Below are positions 1 to 8,978 of a DNA stretch of 64,000 nt, one piece after another. This DNA is from an uncultured Elusimicrobia bacterium (lineage in GTDB: Bacteria; Elusimicrobiota; Elusimicrobia; Elusimicrobiales; UBA9959), in the NCBI GenBank assembly GCA_903873295.1, contig CAIQNV010000082.1:1-64000 (forward strand), read 5' to 3'. Under the pieces are notes generated by a model. It saw only the letters and a program-made list of their open reading frames with translations, did not search any database and was not told where the DNA came from. The stretch's first letter is position 1. Each line of letters begins with the position of its first letter. A program made the position numbers and the translations under genes.

Positions 1-3000
1 CAAAGACTCGGCCGGATAGCCGGTCTGCGAGGAAACTATCTCGAGCAGAACTTTGGCGACGGTTAAGCCGGCGTTGGCCCCTGTTTCAGCGGCAGGCTGC
101 GCGGAGGGCTGCGGCATTCCCGCCGAAAGGTAGGCCGTCACTTGGCGCAGGGTGCGGATGGAGCCGAGCTGCTCCGGCGTGATGCGGGGGGCGGAAGGCA
201 GTTTTTCCTGAAGCTCGGAAAGTATAGCCACGCGCTTGATGGAATCGATCCCCAGATCGGATTCCATATCCATATCGGTGTTCAAGGATTCCGCCGGGTA
301 GCCGGTCTGGGAGGAAACTATACCGAGCAGGACCTTTTCTATGTTCGTTCCGGCGCCGGTGTGGTTGGCGGCCGCTGTCTGCGGCGGCAGCGCGGGTTGC
401 GTTATCGCCACGGGCCGGTATGCCGGAGCAGACTGGAAAACGGGGAGCTGTCCGGCCGGCGCGCCGGTGAAAAGCTGCTGCTGCTGATCGACCAGGGCCT
501 GAAAAGAGCGCTGGGCGGCCTCCTGGCCTTCAAGGAACCGGGCGTGCAGCAGAGCCGTCTGCTCCTGCATTTTCTGAAGTGCGGCCATGCTTTCCTGCGC
601 GATGTGCAGGGCGTCGGAGGCGACGGCGTAAGACGGCGCGGGAGCCTGAAGGGGCTGTGCCGTCTGGAACGCCGTTATCTGCCGTATAACTTTTTTTGTA
701 GCGGAAGCGGGGCGGGGAGAACGGTAGTTAGCGCCGGTAAGTTTCACCGCGAGTCTGGAGACTTTCTTTTCCAGGGCGTCCTTCGCGCCGGCTTCGCCGT
801 TCTCCCAGGTTTTAAGGTCCAGGCGGCAGCCGAGCGAGGCGAGGCGGGCCAGGGCGCGGGCAGCGTCGGCGATGCCGGAGCGTTTGCCTGAAGAGGCATC
901 AAGGGCGAAGGCGGTGTGCTCCTTGCCCGCGAGGATGGACGCGGTCAGACCGGTGAGGCGCGCGCCGGGGCCCACTTCCAGGAATATGCGCAAACCGGAG
1001 ACATGCATCTTTTCTATCATCGCCGTGAATTCCACTGGGGAAGCGAGCTGCGAAGCAAGTATCTCGCGCGCTTTGTCGGCGGAATCCGGGTAAGCGGCCC
1101 CGGTCTTGTTCGCGTAAACACCTGACTGAGGCTTATTGAATTTCACCTTTCCCAGCGCCGCGGCGAATTCTTTCTGCGCCCCGGCTACAAGGGGGCTGTG
1201 GAAAGCGGCTGAAACCTGGAGAACGGTGTTCTTCATTGAGCGCTTAGTGAAAACTTCGGCGGCTCTCTTTATCTCCCCGGTGCTCCCGGACAGCACGAAC
1301 TGCGCCGGGGCGTTCTTATTGGCTACGATCAGGTCGAGCTTCTCTTCCTTCATGACTTTCTCGATCTCGGCAAGGGCAGCCTGCACCGCGAGCATGCCGC
1401 CGCGGTCGCCTTCGCCGCGGGCCATCAGGCTGCCGCGCAGTTTTGACAGGGAGAACAGGGAAGTCTCGTCGAAAACCCCGGCGGCGCACAGCGCCGTCAG
1501 TTCGCCGTAGCTGTGCCCGGCGAAAGCGTCGGGGGACAGGCCGAAGCCGGACAGGACCCGGTAAGCGCCCAGTTCCGCCGCGCCCAGCGCGGGCTGCGCG
1601 ATATCGGTTCCCCGCAGTTCGTCGGCCTGCGCCTGCTTTCCCGCGGGGGTGAAAGCGGGCCGGGGGTAGATGAAGTCGGACAGAGGTTTATCCCCGCCGA
1701 AATTTTTATCGGCCGCGGCGATCGCGTTCAGCGCCGCGGGGAAGCGGCAGACAAGGTCGCGCTGCATACCGGGGTACTGGGCTCCCTGGCCGGGGAACAG
1801 CACGGCGAGCTTTTCAGGAGCGCCGGAGGAGAAGAATATCCCGTCCGGGGTCGTCCAGGTCTTATTGGCCTTCTGTGAATCCAGGTTCGAAAGGGCGGAA
1901 TCAATGAGCTTGCAGGCGTCCTGCTTCTCGCGCTCGAGCACAAAGGTCAGGCGTGCGGTGTCCGAGGATTCGAAAGCGGCGCGGGAACGCATCGCTTTCA
2001 CGCGGATGCCGTCCCAGTCCAGACCTTTCCAGGAATTCAGTTCACGCTTCAGGACTTCGGTGTCGGCTCCCGACAGGGCGGCTATCTGCACGTCGCCGTC
2101 CCAGTCCGGCTGCAGTTTCTCCGGGGAGTACTCTTCCAGCACGGCGTGGAAATTAGCGCCGCCGAAGCCCAGCGCGCTTACCGCCGCCCGGCGGGGATGG
2201 TCCTTTTTAATCCAGGGGCGAAGCTCGGTGTTCAGGTAAAAAGGCGTAGTTCCGGCCATCAACTGCTTTAGAGGGGTGTTCGCCTTAATGGTGGGAGGCA
2301 GGGTTTTATTATAAAGCGAGAGGGCGGCCTTGATGATGCCGGCCGAACCCGCCGCGGCTTTGGTATGGCCTATCATGGATTTGACGGAGCCGAGGGCGCA
2401 CCATTCACCTTCTTTTTTCGCGTCCCGGTAAACCTCCGCCAGGGCGCCCAGTTCCACGCCGTCGCCGACAGTAGTCCCGGTGCCGTGGGCTTCTACAAGT
2501 TCTACCGTGGAGGGAGAGACGCCGGTCACTTCGTAGGCGTTCCTGAGCGCGCGCGCCTGTCCTTCTGAGCTGGGCGCGTAGATGGCTTTGCCTTTGCCGT
2601 CGGAGGAAGACCCTACGCCCTTGAGCACTGCATAGATCCTGTCGCCGTCCTTTACCGCGTCTTCAAGGCGCTTCAGAACTATCATGCCCAGGCCTTCTCC
2701 CAGGGCGGTTCCGTCCGCGGAGGCGTCGAAAGGTTTGGCGTCGCCCGAAGCGGAGAGGGCGGGCGTTTTGCTGAAGCACATGTACATAAAAATATCGTTG
2801 AAGCAGTCCACCCCGCCGGTGACCACCATGGAAGAGCGCCCGGCAGCGAGTTCCAGCGAAGCCATGTGTACGGATGCCAGCGAACTGCCGCAGGCGGCGT
2901 CGACGACGCAATTGGTTCCGCCGAGGTTAAAGCGGTTGGCTATGCGGCCGGATACCACGTTGCCGAGCAGGCCGGGGAAGGAGCTTTCCTGCCAGGGGAC

Positions 3001-3522
3001 ATAGTCCTCCTGCATGCGGGAAATGATCGCCTCGGCGTCCTCGCCGGCGATGCCGAATTCGGAAAGGGCTTTGCGCCACTTGGGGTGGCCGAGCCGCGCG
3101 CCCAGGGGGATAACGAGCTCCAGCGCGCCGGTAACGCCCAGCACTACGCTGACGCGGCTGCGGTCGAACTCGCGGCCGGGGCCGTAGCCCGCGTCCTCGA
3201 GGGCCATCTTGGCGGCCAGCAGGCCGAGCAGCTGGGCGCTGTCCGTGGCTTCCAGAGCGTTCGGGGCCAGGCCGAATTCCGACGGGTCGAAATCTACGGG
3301 CAGGATGAAGCCGCCGCGGCGGGCGTAGGTGCGGTCGGGGCTTTTGGGGTTCTTGTCGTAATAATCTTCGGGCAGCCAGTGGGAGGCGGGTACTTCGGTG
3401 ATGGCGTCGACGCCGGTCTTAATATTGGCCCAGAACCGGCGCGCGTTCTCCGCTTTGGGGAATAAGCAGCCTATGCCCACAATGGCTATGGGTGACTGGA
3501 CTGACTTGTCTTTAACGCTCAT
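1..3522 (-). CDS. pfaA: PfaA-like multidomain lipid/polyketide synthase (3' part outside window)
   Basis: Large iterative synthase subunit that builds a polyunsaturated or other secondary lipid chain. The start ATG is at 3522, with an AGAGG ribosome site 8 bases upstream, and the frame stays open to the left edge (1174 codons visible). Domains in order: ketosynthase (about residues 10-450; active Cys211 in DAACGSS, then EAHGTGT and GHTKAAAG), malonyl/acyl transferase (about 565-880; Ser671 in GHSYGE), a Gln-rich linker (about 950-1010), an acyl carrier domain (Ser1094 in LGIDSIK) and the beginning of a second carrier domain at the edge. Tandem carriers after KS-AT are the PfaA pattern; a ketoreductase would be expected further on. 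pfaD lies 12 bases upstream in the same operon. A related type I PKS is the alternative, but the PfaD neighbour argues for a Pfa-like system. Product unknown. Confidence 0.9.
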   Translation of the reverse strand, partial: MSVKDKSVQSPIAIVGIGCLFPKAENARRFWANIKTGVDAITEVPASHWLPEDYYDKNPKSPDRTYARRGGFILPVDFDPSEFGLAPNALEATDSAQLLGLLAAKMALEDAGYGPGREFDRSRVSVVLGVTGALELVIPLGARLGHPKWRKALSEFGIAGEDAEAIISRMQEDYVPWQESSFPGLLGNVVSGRIANRFNLGGTNCVVDAACGSSLASVHMASLELAAGRSSMVVTGGVDCFNDIFMYMCFSKTPALSASGDAKPFDASADGTALGEGLGMIVLKRLEDAVKDGDRIYAVLKGVGSSSDGKGKAIYAPSSEGQARALRNAYEVTGVSPSTVELVEAHGTGTTVGDGVELGALAEVYRDAKKEGEWCALGSVKSMIGHTKAAAGSAGIIKAALSLYNKTLPPTIKANTPLKQLMAGTTPFYLNTELRPWIKKDHPRRAAVSALGFGGANFHAVLEEYSPEKLQPDWDGDVQIAALSGADTEVLKRELNSWKGLDWDGIRVKAMRSRAAFESSDTARLTFVLEREKQDACKLIDSALSNLDSQKANKTWTTPDGIFFSSGAPEKLAVLFPGQGAQYPGMQRDLVCRFPAALNAIAAADKNFGGDKPLSDFIYPRPAFTPAGKQAQADELRGTDIAQPALGAAELGAYRVLSGFGLSPDAFAGHSYGELTALCAAGVFDETSLFSLSKLRGSLMARGEGDRGGMLAVQAALAEIEKVMKEEKLDLIVANKNAPAQFVLSGSTGEIKRAAEVFTKRSMKNTVLQVSAAFHSPLVAGAQKEFAAALGKVKFNKPQSGVYANKTGAAYPDSADKAREILASQLASPVEFTAMIEKMHVSGLRIFLEVGPGARLTGLTASILAGKEHTAFALDASSGKRSGIADAARALARLASLGCRLDLKTWENGEAGAKDALEKKVSRLAVKLTGANYRSPRPASATKKVIRQITAFQTAQPLQAPAPSYAVASDALHIAQESMAALQKMQEQTALLHARFLEGQEAAQRSFQALVDQQQQLFTGAPAGQLPVFQSAPAYRPVAITQPALPPQTAAANHTGAGTNIEKVLLGIVSSQTGYPAESLNTDMDMESDLGIDSIKRVAILSELQEKLPSAPRITPEQLGSIRTLRQVTAYLSAGMPQPSAQPAAETGANAGLTVAKVLLEIVSSQTGYPAESL

Positions 3523-3534
3523 GGTAGCCTCTTT

Positions 3535-5160
3535 TTACGCGAAGAATCGGGAGAGCTGCTCCCTTGTCTGCGGTTCCTGCCGCGCCAGCCTGGGGTCTAC
3601 GGAGACTCCCTGGCAGCGCAGCGCGTGCAGGCGGGTAAGCGCCGCCGCACCGGCGAGTAAATTGTGGGCGACGGTGACCGCGTCGCGGGCCTGGGGCTGT
3701 TCGAGGAAAGAACCTTTCGCCCATTCGTTGAAGGCTCCCATCGAAGGACCGCACCAGATCTGGTAATCCAGTTTGCGGGATTCGTCGCCGGCCAGCGGCC
3801 AGCGGGAAGACCGGCTCAGATACCAGCGAAACACCAGGGCCATTTGATGTTTAGGGTCTCTGTCGGCGCGCTCCGCCTGCGCGGGGTCCCTGCGCAGAAA
3901 AAAATCGCGCGTGCCCTGCCAGATCTCGGCAAAAGGCGCGCGGAAATAATCCTTCTCCAGCACGGCGCGGATCTCGGAGGGGATCTCCTCAAAGCCGTTA
4001 TAGGCGCGGTAATAATCGTAAAGCTTGTTGGCGCGCATGGCGAACATGGTGCCGCGCTTCAGGACTTGGACTTTTACGCCCATCTCGAACATATCGGCGG
4101 CGGCGGCCATGGCCACGTCGGCCTGCTCGGCCTCGGCCAGGAGTTTTTTGACGAGGCCGGAGGCGCCGGACTCGATGCAGGCCTGGTTTACCGAGCCGGT
4201 AACTATATAGGCTGCGCCCATCATGAACGCCGCGGCGGCGGCCTCGGGAGTGGCTATGCCGCCCCCCGCGCCCACGCGGAGCGGCCTGGAGTATGAGTAA
4301 CGCTCCTGCAGCCTGTTCCTCAGGGCTATTATCGTGGGAAGGAGGTTTACCAGCGGCCGGTTGTCGGTATGTCCGCCTGAATCAGCCTCGGCGGTCACAT
4401 CTTCCGCCATCGGTATTTTAGCGGCGAGTTCGGCCTGCCCGGGGGTGAGTTCCCCGCGCGACACAAGTTCCTTCAGGAACTTCTCTTCCGGGGGGGAGAA
4501 AAAACGGGCGGCCACTTCCGTCCGGGAAACCTTGCCTATTACGCGGTTCGGGGTTTCTATTTCTCCGCCGGAGTTCCTGCTGATGCCGGCCGTCCGGAAG
4601 CGGACAAGCGGCAGCGTCAGGGTTATAAAAGCGGAAGCTTCTATAAGCCGCACGCCGCGGCGCAGGTATAAGTCCGTAAGCGCCGTTTCAAGCGCGGGGT
4701 CGGACGGGCTGTGAATGAGGTTGAAACCGTAAGAATAGGGAACATTCCGGAGACGGTCGATGGCTTTTTCTATTTCCTCAAGCGGCTGGCCGGCGGCGCC
4801 ATAAAAGCTTAGCATTCCCGCCCGGCCCAAAGCCTCGGCGAGCTGCGTGGAACTGATGCCGTTGGCCATGGAGCCGCCCACATAGGCGTATCTCAGGTTA
4901 TGGGTGCCGCAAAAACCGGGATCGCCGAGATTTTTCGGGCGGCAGGCCGGTATGACCGCGGCTGAAGACGAAAGGCCGGGGACCAAGGACAGGCGGCCGT
5001 CGCCGCTGATCACCGAGAACGGCGTGGCGAGATCACGCAAACAGGAGAGCGTTTCAGCCGAATAAGGCAGAAAAGGCTGCGTTTCAGTTCTTGGCGCTGA
5101 GGCGGTCAAACGGTTCTCCGTACCCGGCTTAGTTTTATGGAAAGGAAACAGCGATATCAT
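3535..5160 (-). CDS. pfaD: PfaD-family trans-acting enoyl reductase (FMN-dependent, nitronate monooxygenase fold)
   Basis: PfaD family protein of 541 residues, the usual length. Family members are flavin-dependent reductases that act in trans on double bonds of the growing chain on PfaA-type synthases. Visible features are the motif YVGGSMANGISS near residue 95, the TIM-barrel region with the glycine-rich stretch RVGAGGGIATPEAAAAAF, and the ITGSVNQACIESG-like phosphate-binding segment (here IVTGSVNQ). The ATG at 5160 is preferred to the in-frame TTG one codon earlier. A TATAAT-like sequence lies just upstream on this strand. It is the first gene of the operon, whereas in classical marine pfa clusters pfaD is usually last; such reordering is known for non-marine Pfa-like clusters. 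The upstream region is shared with the divergent radical SAM operon. Confidence 0.93.
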   Translation of the reverse strand: MISLFPFHKTKPGTENRLTASAPRTETQPFLPYSAETLSCLRDLATPFSVISGDGRLSLVPGLSSSAAVIPACRPKNLGDPGFCGTHNLRYAYVGGSMANGISSTQLAEALGRAGMLSFYGAAGQPLEEIEKAIDRLRNVPYSYGFNLIHSPSDPALETALTDLYLRRGVRLIEASAFITLTLPLVRFRTAGISRNSGGEIETPNRVIGKVSRTEVAARFFSPPEEKFLKELVSRGELTPGQAELAAKIPMAEDVTAEADSGGHTDNRPLVNLLPTIIALRNRLQERYSYSRPLRVGAGGGIATPEAAAAAFMMGAAYIVTGSVNQACIESGASGLVKKLLAEAEQADVAMAAAADMFEMGVKVQVLKRGTMFAMRANKLYDYYRAYNGFEEIPSEIRAVLEKDYFRAPFAEIWQGTRDFFLRRDPAQAERADRDPKHQMALVFRWYLSRSSRWPLAGDESRKLDYQIWCGPSMGAFNEWAKGSFLEQPQARDAVTVAHNLLAGAAALTRLHALRCQGVSVDPRLARQEPQTREQLSRFFA

Positions 5161-5276
5161 CAATTATATATGTTTCCTTTATGGCCCGTCCAATAAAAGA
5201 CTGAAAAAGAGGCTGTTCATGTGTTGTCGAAGAAGGCGGGGGTCCTTCGCGCTCCGGGACCGGGTTTGCGCCTGGC

Positions 5277-5404
5277 GGGGCGGCACGGTGACCGGAACGC
5301 AAAACGCGGTCGGCCACACCGTGGCCTCCCTCATCTTTCGCCCTCGGCGCTATGCAAGCTTCGGGCTCAAGAAGGTTTTGCTGACCCGGTCACCGCATCG
5401 CCCC
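5277..5404 (+). repeat. Structured repeat family, copy A
   Basis: Foldable element lying between the divergent pfaD and radical SAM genes. Outer stem: GGGGCG (5277-5282) pairs with CGCCCC (5399-5404), and CGGTGACCGG (5286-5295) pairs with CCGGTCACCG (5386-5395). Next come the conserved internal loop AAC/TGAC and the inner stem GCAAAAC/GTTTTGC. Inside are hairpin 1, GGCCAC-ACC-GTGGCC (5312-5326), and hairpin 2 closed by GCCC/GGGC (5340-5366) with a loop containing TATGCAA. Four further copies occur at 30969, 31147, 44627 and 44799. This is the only unpaired copy. Function unknown. Confidence 0.8.
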
Positions 5405-5430
5405 GTTACTTAAAAAATGTATTATTTGTC

Positions 5431-6579
5431 ATGCCTCCTGTGAAATACGATCTTGCCTGCGTGGTGTGGGAACTTACGCTGGCGTGTAATTTAAAATGCC
5501 TGCACTGCGGGTCCACGGCGGGCGGCAGGCGCGCGGAGGAGCTTTCCACCCGGGAAGCGCTTGACCTCTGCGCCGATCTGAAAAAGAGCGGCTGCCGGGG
5601 AGTGGCGCTGATGGGGGGCGAGCCGCTGCTGAGGAAGGATTTTTTTGAAATAGCGGCCCGCGTGCGGGAGCTCGGCATGGAGCTGTCCGTCATCACCAAC
5701 GGCACTATACATTCCGAAGAAATTTTTGCGAAGCTTAAAAAGCTTAAACCGCGCGCCGTGGCCGTCAGTCTGGACGCCGCAGACCCGGCTCTGCACGATA
5801 AAATAAGGGGTTTGGCGGGCGCTTTCAGGAAAACCACTGATTTCATGAACCGCTGCCTTAAAGAAGGCCTGCCGGTCAGCGTCATTACCACCGTCCACAA
5901 GCTCAATATCGGAGAGCTGGCCAAGCTGCGTGACCTGATAAAAGGCCGCGGCATTGCCTGGCAGGTGCAGACCGCCGGAGGCGAGGGCGGCCGCTTTTCG
6001 AAGGAATTCCTGCTCGACCCGGAGGAGTTTTACTCCGTGGGACTTTTTGTCGAGGCCTGCCGCCGCGAGTACAGCCCGGAAGAACTGCCCGTAATAGGCG
6101 CCCACGACCTGGGCTATAACTCCGCGCTCCTGAAAAACGTTTCGCTTTATGAGAAGTGGGATGGCTGCCAGGCCGGGATCTCGGTGGCGGGCGTGCGCAG
6201 CGACGGGGGCGTAACGGGCTGCCTCGCTATTAACGACGATAAATTTATGGAAGGCAATGTGCGGCAGAAAAATTTTTTCAGGATCTGGAACAGCCCGGGA
6301 TCTTTCCTTTATACGCGGGGCTTCAAACAAGAGCAGGCGGGGCTCAATTGCGCCGCCTGTGAACATATAGAAACCTGCAAGGGCGGCTGCAATGAAATGT
6401 CGCTCATGAAAACCGGCGTGTCGCACAACGACCCGTATTGTTTCTGCCGGCTCGAGAAGGAAATCTTTCGCGACGAGCTCAAAAGTCCGCTTAGAAAAAC
6501 AGGTCTTAATATTTCCTGGCCGTCGGGCGGGGAAGCCTTCCGGCGCCTGGGCCGCATATTCTCGGGAAGACGCGGCTGA
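5431..6579 (+). CDS. Radical SAM/SPASM domain protein
   Basis: Radical SAM enzyme of 382 residues. The [4Fe-4S]-SAM motif is CNLKCLHC (Cys19, Cys23, Cys26), followed by a GGEP motif (MGGEPLL). The C-terminal half is a SPASM domain, rich in cysteines from about residue 250: GC...GC, then CAAC-x5-C-x3-C and a final CFC. These would hold auxiliary Fe-S clusters, as in PqqE, MftC and AhbC/D-type enzymes. The frame is open upstream to 5221, but that part lies inside repeat copy A, so I place the start at the ATG at 5431, shortly before the conserved core; no clear ribosome site is visible. It is the first gene of a six-gene operon with U32-family proteins and a methyltransferase. The substrate cannot be read from sequence; peptide, quinone or lipid precursor are all possible. 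Confidence 0.9.
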   Translation: MPPVKYDLACVVWELTLACNLKCLHCGSTAGGRRAEELSTREALDLCADLKKSGCRGVALMGGEPLLRKDFFEIAARVRELGMELSVITNGTIHSEEIFAKLKKLKPRAVAVSLDAADPALHDKIRGLAGAFRKTTDFMNRCLKEGLPVSVITTVHKLNIGELAKLRDLIKGRGIAWQVQTAGGEGGRFSKEFLLDPEEFYSVGLFVEACRREYSPEELPVIGAHDLGYNSALLKNVSLYEKWDGCQAGISVAGVRSDGGVTGCLAINDDKFMEGNVRQKNFFRIWNSPGSFLYTRGFKQEQAGLNCAACEHIETCKGGCNEMSLMKTGVSHNDPYCFCRLEKEIFRDELKSPLRKTGLNISWPSGGEAFRRLGRIFSGRRG

Positions 6580-6598
6580 TTTATAATAGAATATCCCC

Positions 6599-7438
6599 AT
6601 GCTGATAGTGGCAGGCGCTAAAACTTACGATGAGGCCGATTGGCTGCTCGCCAACGGCGCCGCCGAGGTTTACTGCGGCGTCCCCGGCCTGCCCAACCAC
6701 CGCGACGCCGACCAATGCCTTGAAAACGACGCCGAATTCCTCCGCATCGCGCGCCTGGCCGGCGCCCGCGGCAAAAGAGCGCTGCTGGCCCTTAACGAGG
6801 CCTGCTTCGAGAAAGATTACCCCGCTGTCGCCCGGCGGGTCAGGGCGATAGTGAAAACCTGCGGCTGCCCGGTTATAATACGCGAACTCCCGCTGTTCCA
6901 TTACCTCTACAACAGCGGCCTCAGGGCCGAATTCATCATAAGCAGCCTGTCGCTGGTTTTTAATTCCCGCGCGCTCGACTATTACAATAAGCTGGGCGTT
7001 AAGCGCGTGATACTGCCCTTCCACCTGCTGCCCGGAGAGGCCGGCCGCATAATAAACAACCGTCGCGGCCTGGAGACGGAGATCTTTTTTCATGCCGATT
7101 TCTGCTGCCCCAATATGGACCCCGCCTGCCGCCTGGACGGCTGGCTTAAGTCCTTCCAGGTCTGCCGGTTTCCCTATACCTGCGGCGGGAAGCCGCACCG
7201 CATGCCCGAGGCTAACGTGCCGCAGAAGCTGGATATCGTCTACGACTCTTTTCATTCCGGGATAAAATATCTGAAGATAATACGGGTGACCGACTTCAAG
7301 GACCAGAAGGAAGTATTGAAAGAGGCGCGGGTGATGCTCGCCCTGCTGGAAAAAGGCGTGAGCCGCGAAGATTTCCGGAAACTGGGAGAGAAGCTTTATT
7401 TCTCGGTCTCCAGGCATGGCGGGAGGACAGGCAGGTGA
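6599..7438 (+). CDS. U32 family protein, UbiU-like subunit, first copy
   Basis: Protein of 279 residues of the U32 'peptidase' family, whose studied members (UbiU, UbiV, TrhP, RlhA) are Fe-S proteins acting in oxygen-independent hydroxylation rather than proteases. Begins LIVAGAKTYDEAD and runs as a TIM-barrel-like fold. The cysteine cluster near residues 167-192 has the spacing C-x6-C-x11-C-x5-C (CCPNMDPAC, then VC, then TC), resembling the iron ligands of UbiU. The gene at 8142 is a clear paralogue with the same spacing, so this is the first half of a duplicated gene pair. A TATAAT sequence (6582-6587) lies 11 bases before the ATG, so an internal near-leaderless promoter is possible. It overlaps the next gene by 4 bases, suggesting coupled translation and a complex. 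Confidence 0.85.
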   Translation: MLIVAGAKTYDEADWLLANGAAEVYCGVPGLPNHRDADQCLENDAEFLRIARLAGARGKRALLALNEACFEKDYPAVARRVRAIVKTCGCPVIIRELPLFHYLYNSGLRAEFIISSLSLVFNSRALDYYNKLGVKRVILPFHLLPGEAGRIINNRRGLETEIFFHADFCCPNMDPACRLDGWLKSFQVCRFPYTCGGKPHRMPEANVPQKLDIVYDSFHSGIKYLKIIRVTDFKDQKEVLKEARVMLALLEKGVSREDFRKLGEKLYFSVSRHGGRTGR

Positions 7439-8145
7439 AAACAGAAAAAGCCGTAGCCATTAGCGCCCCTGAATTCCGCGGTGTCCGCGCCGCCGCGCTC
7501 AAAGGCTTCGATCTGCTTTATCTCGGCGACGAATTCTGCCAGAACCTGCTGCCGGCGCGCACCGATTTCGGCGCGGCGGCGGAAAAATTCAAGGGCCGCG
7601 TAATTCTTGTGACGCCGCTCCTTACCGATGCGGTCTTTGACGAGATGGAGAGGGTGATAACTTCTTTCTCGTCCGCAAAGAACAGGCTGGAGGTGGTGGT
7701 AAACGACCTGGGCCTGCTGCATACCGTGAAGCGGCGCTACGCCCTCCGGGTAAATGTGACCTTGGGCCGGCTTTTCGCCCACCGGGTAAAGGTTATGCCG
7801 CCGGGCTTTGCCGCCCGTTTCCTTAAAGAGCACGGCGTAAAAAGGGTGGAGCTGGACGACGCTTCGCTGCTGTCCAGGTTCGAAGGGATTAAAGGCCTGA
7901 AATTTTCATTCCATTCCCCGTTCCGGTATCTTTCCGCTACCCGGTTCTGCCCGTGGGAGCGCCATTGGCCGGCTTCCTGCGCGCTGTCCTGCCTTGGGAA
8001 AACGCAAAAACTGGAGCATCCCCGCCTGCCGCGGCCCCTGCTGCTTAAAGGCCAGGCTTACGGCCTGAGGACCTCCGGGGTTCCCGCGCACCCCGCCCTG
8101 GACCGGCTGGTTAAAGAATCCCTGCCCGCAGCGGGGCGGGGATGA
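7435..8145 (+). CDS. U32 family protein, UbiV-like subunit, first copy
   Basis: Protein of 236 residues, shorter than and different from its upstream neighbour, and paralogous to the gene at 8963. It carries one Cys near residue 37 (GDEFCQNLLP) and a C-terminal group C-x9-C-x3-C in TRFCPWERHW...CALSC. This one-plus-three layout resembles the four cluster ligands of UbiV (one N-terminal, three C-terminal). Together with the preceding gene it would form a UbiU-UbiV-like heterodimer, which in known systems hydroxylates aromatic ring precursors without oxygen. The segments NDLGLL and VELDDASLL are shared with the second copy. Overlaps of 4 bases on both sides show tight operon packing. The actual substrate is not known. 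Confidence 0.83.
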   Translation: MKTEKAVAISAPEFRGVRAAALKGFDLLYLGDEFCQNLLPARTDFGAAAEKFKGRVILVTPLLTDAVFDEMERVITSFSSAKNRLEVVVNDLGLLHTVKRRYALRVNVTLGRLFAHRVKVMPPGFAARFLKEHGVKRVELDDASLLSRFEGIKGLKFSFHSPFRYLSATRFCPWERHWPASCALSCLGKTQKLEHPRLPRPLLLKGQAYGLRTSGVPAHPALDRLVKESLPAAGRG

Positions 8146-8978
8146 AGACGGTCGTCGGCGTTAAGACTTTCGCCGAGGCGGAAACCATGCTGCGCCTTGG
8201 CGCCGACGAGCTTTACGGCGGGCTTGCCGCCGTGCCCAACCACCGCCTGCCCGCGCAGTCTTTTCAGACCCTTGAAGAGCTTAAGGCCGCCGTGCGCCTC
8301 GCGAAAAGCGGGGGGAAGCGGTTTTCTTTCCTGTTGAACCAGCCCTGCTTCGGCCCGAAGTACGGCGAAGTCCTCGACGTGGTCGCCGCGCTGGACCAGG
8401 AGGGTCTGGGCGCCTGTATCGTGCGCGAACTGCCCATGTTTGAGAAATTGACCGCCATGAAGCTGCGCGCGAAACTTACCGTCAGCAGCCTGGCGCTGTG
8501 CTTCAACCTGCCCGCCATGCGCCGTTTCCGCCAGCTGGGCGCGAGCCGCGTGGTGCTTCCTTTCCAGCTTACCCCCGAGGAGGCGGCTCCGCTGCTTAAG
8601 AACCGGCTGGGGCTCGAGACCGAAGTGTTCTTCCACGGCGATTTCTGCTGCGTCAACGTCGACCCCGCCTGCCGGCTCTGGAGCCTGAAGCGCGTCATCC
8701 AGACCTGTCGCTACACTTACTCCTGCCGCGGAGGGCAGTGGAAAATGCCCGAGGCGAACGCGCCGGAAAAAATGCGCTCGGTCTACGGTTTTTATCACGG
8801 CGGAGCCGGGTACTTGAAAATGGTGCGCATGGAGAACTTTAAAGATGAGATCGAGGTCTTTAAATTCTCGCGCATGCTTACGGAACTTTTAAAAAGAGGT
8901 TTGGGCGAACAGGAATTTATCCGCATGGGCGAAAAACTTTATTCTACGGTTTCAAGGCACGCATGGAAAAAGCGCTAG
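8142..8978 (+). CDS. U32 family protein, UbiU-like subunit, second copy
   Basis: Protein of 278 residues, the second copy of the UbiU-like subunit. It aligns with the protein at 6599 from end to end: VGVKTFAEAETM against VAGAKTYDEADW, the PNHR motif near residue 33, the FFHGDFCC / FFHADFCC cluster region, and the shared ending RMGEKLYSTVSRH / KLGEKLYFSVSRH. The Cys spacing C-x6-C-x11-C-x5-C is unchanged, so an iron-sulfur cluster is likely retained. The copies have diverged well beyond a recent duplication, which suggests two separate complexes or substrates. It overlaps the next gene by 16 bases. Confidence 0.85.
   Translation: MKTVVGVKTFAEAETMLRLGADELYGGLAAVPNHRLPAQSFQTLEELKAAVRLAKSGGKRFSFLLNQPCFGPKYGEVLDVVAALDQEGLGACIVRELPMFEKLTAMKLRAKLTVSSLALCFNLPAMRRFRQLGASRVVLPFQLTPEEAAPLLKNRLGLETEVFFHGDFCCVNVDPACRLWSLKRVIQTCRYTYSCRGGQWKMPEANAPEKMRSVYGFYHGGAGYLKMVRMENFKDEIEVFKFSRMLTELLKRGLGEQEFIRMGEKLYSTVSRHAWKKR

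Noticed and set aside
5221-5430. N-terminal extension of the radical SAM protein by 70 codons
   Set aside because: This part overlaps structured repeat copy A, and the conserved domain begins just after the ATG at 5431.
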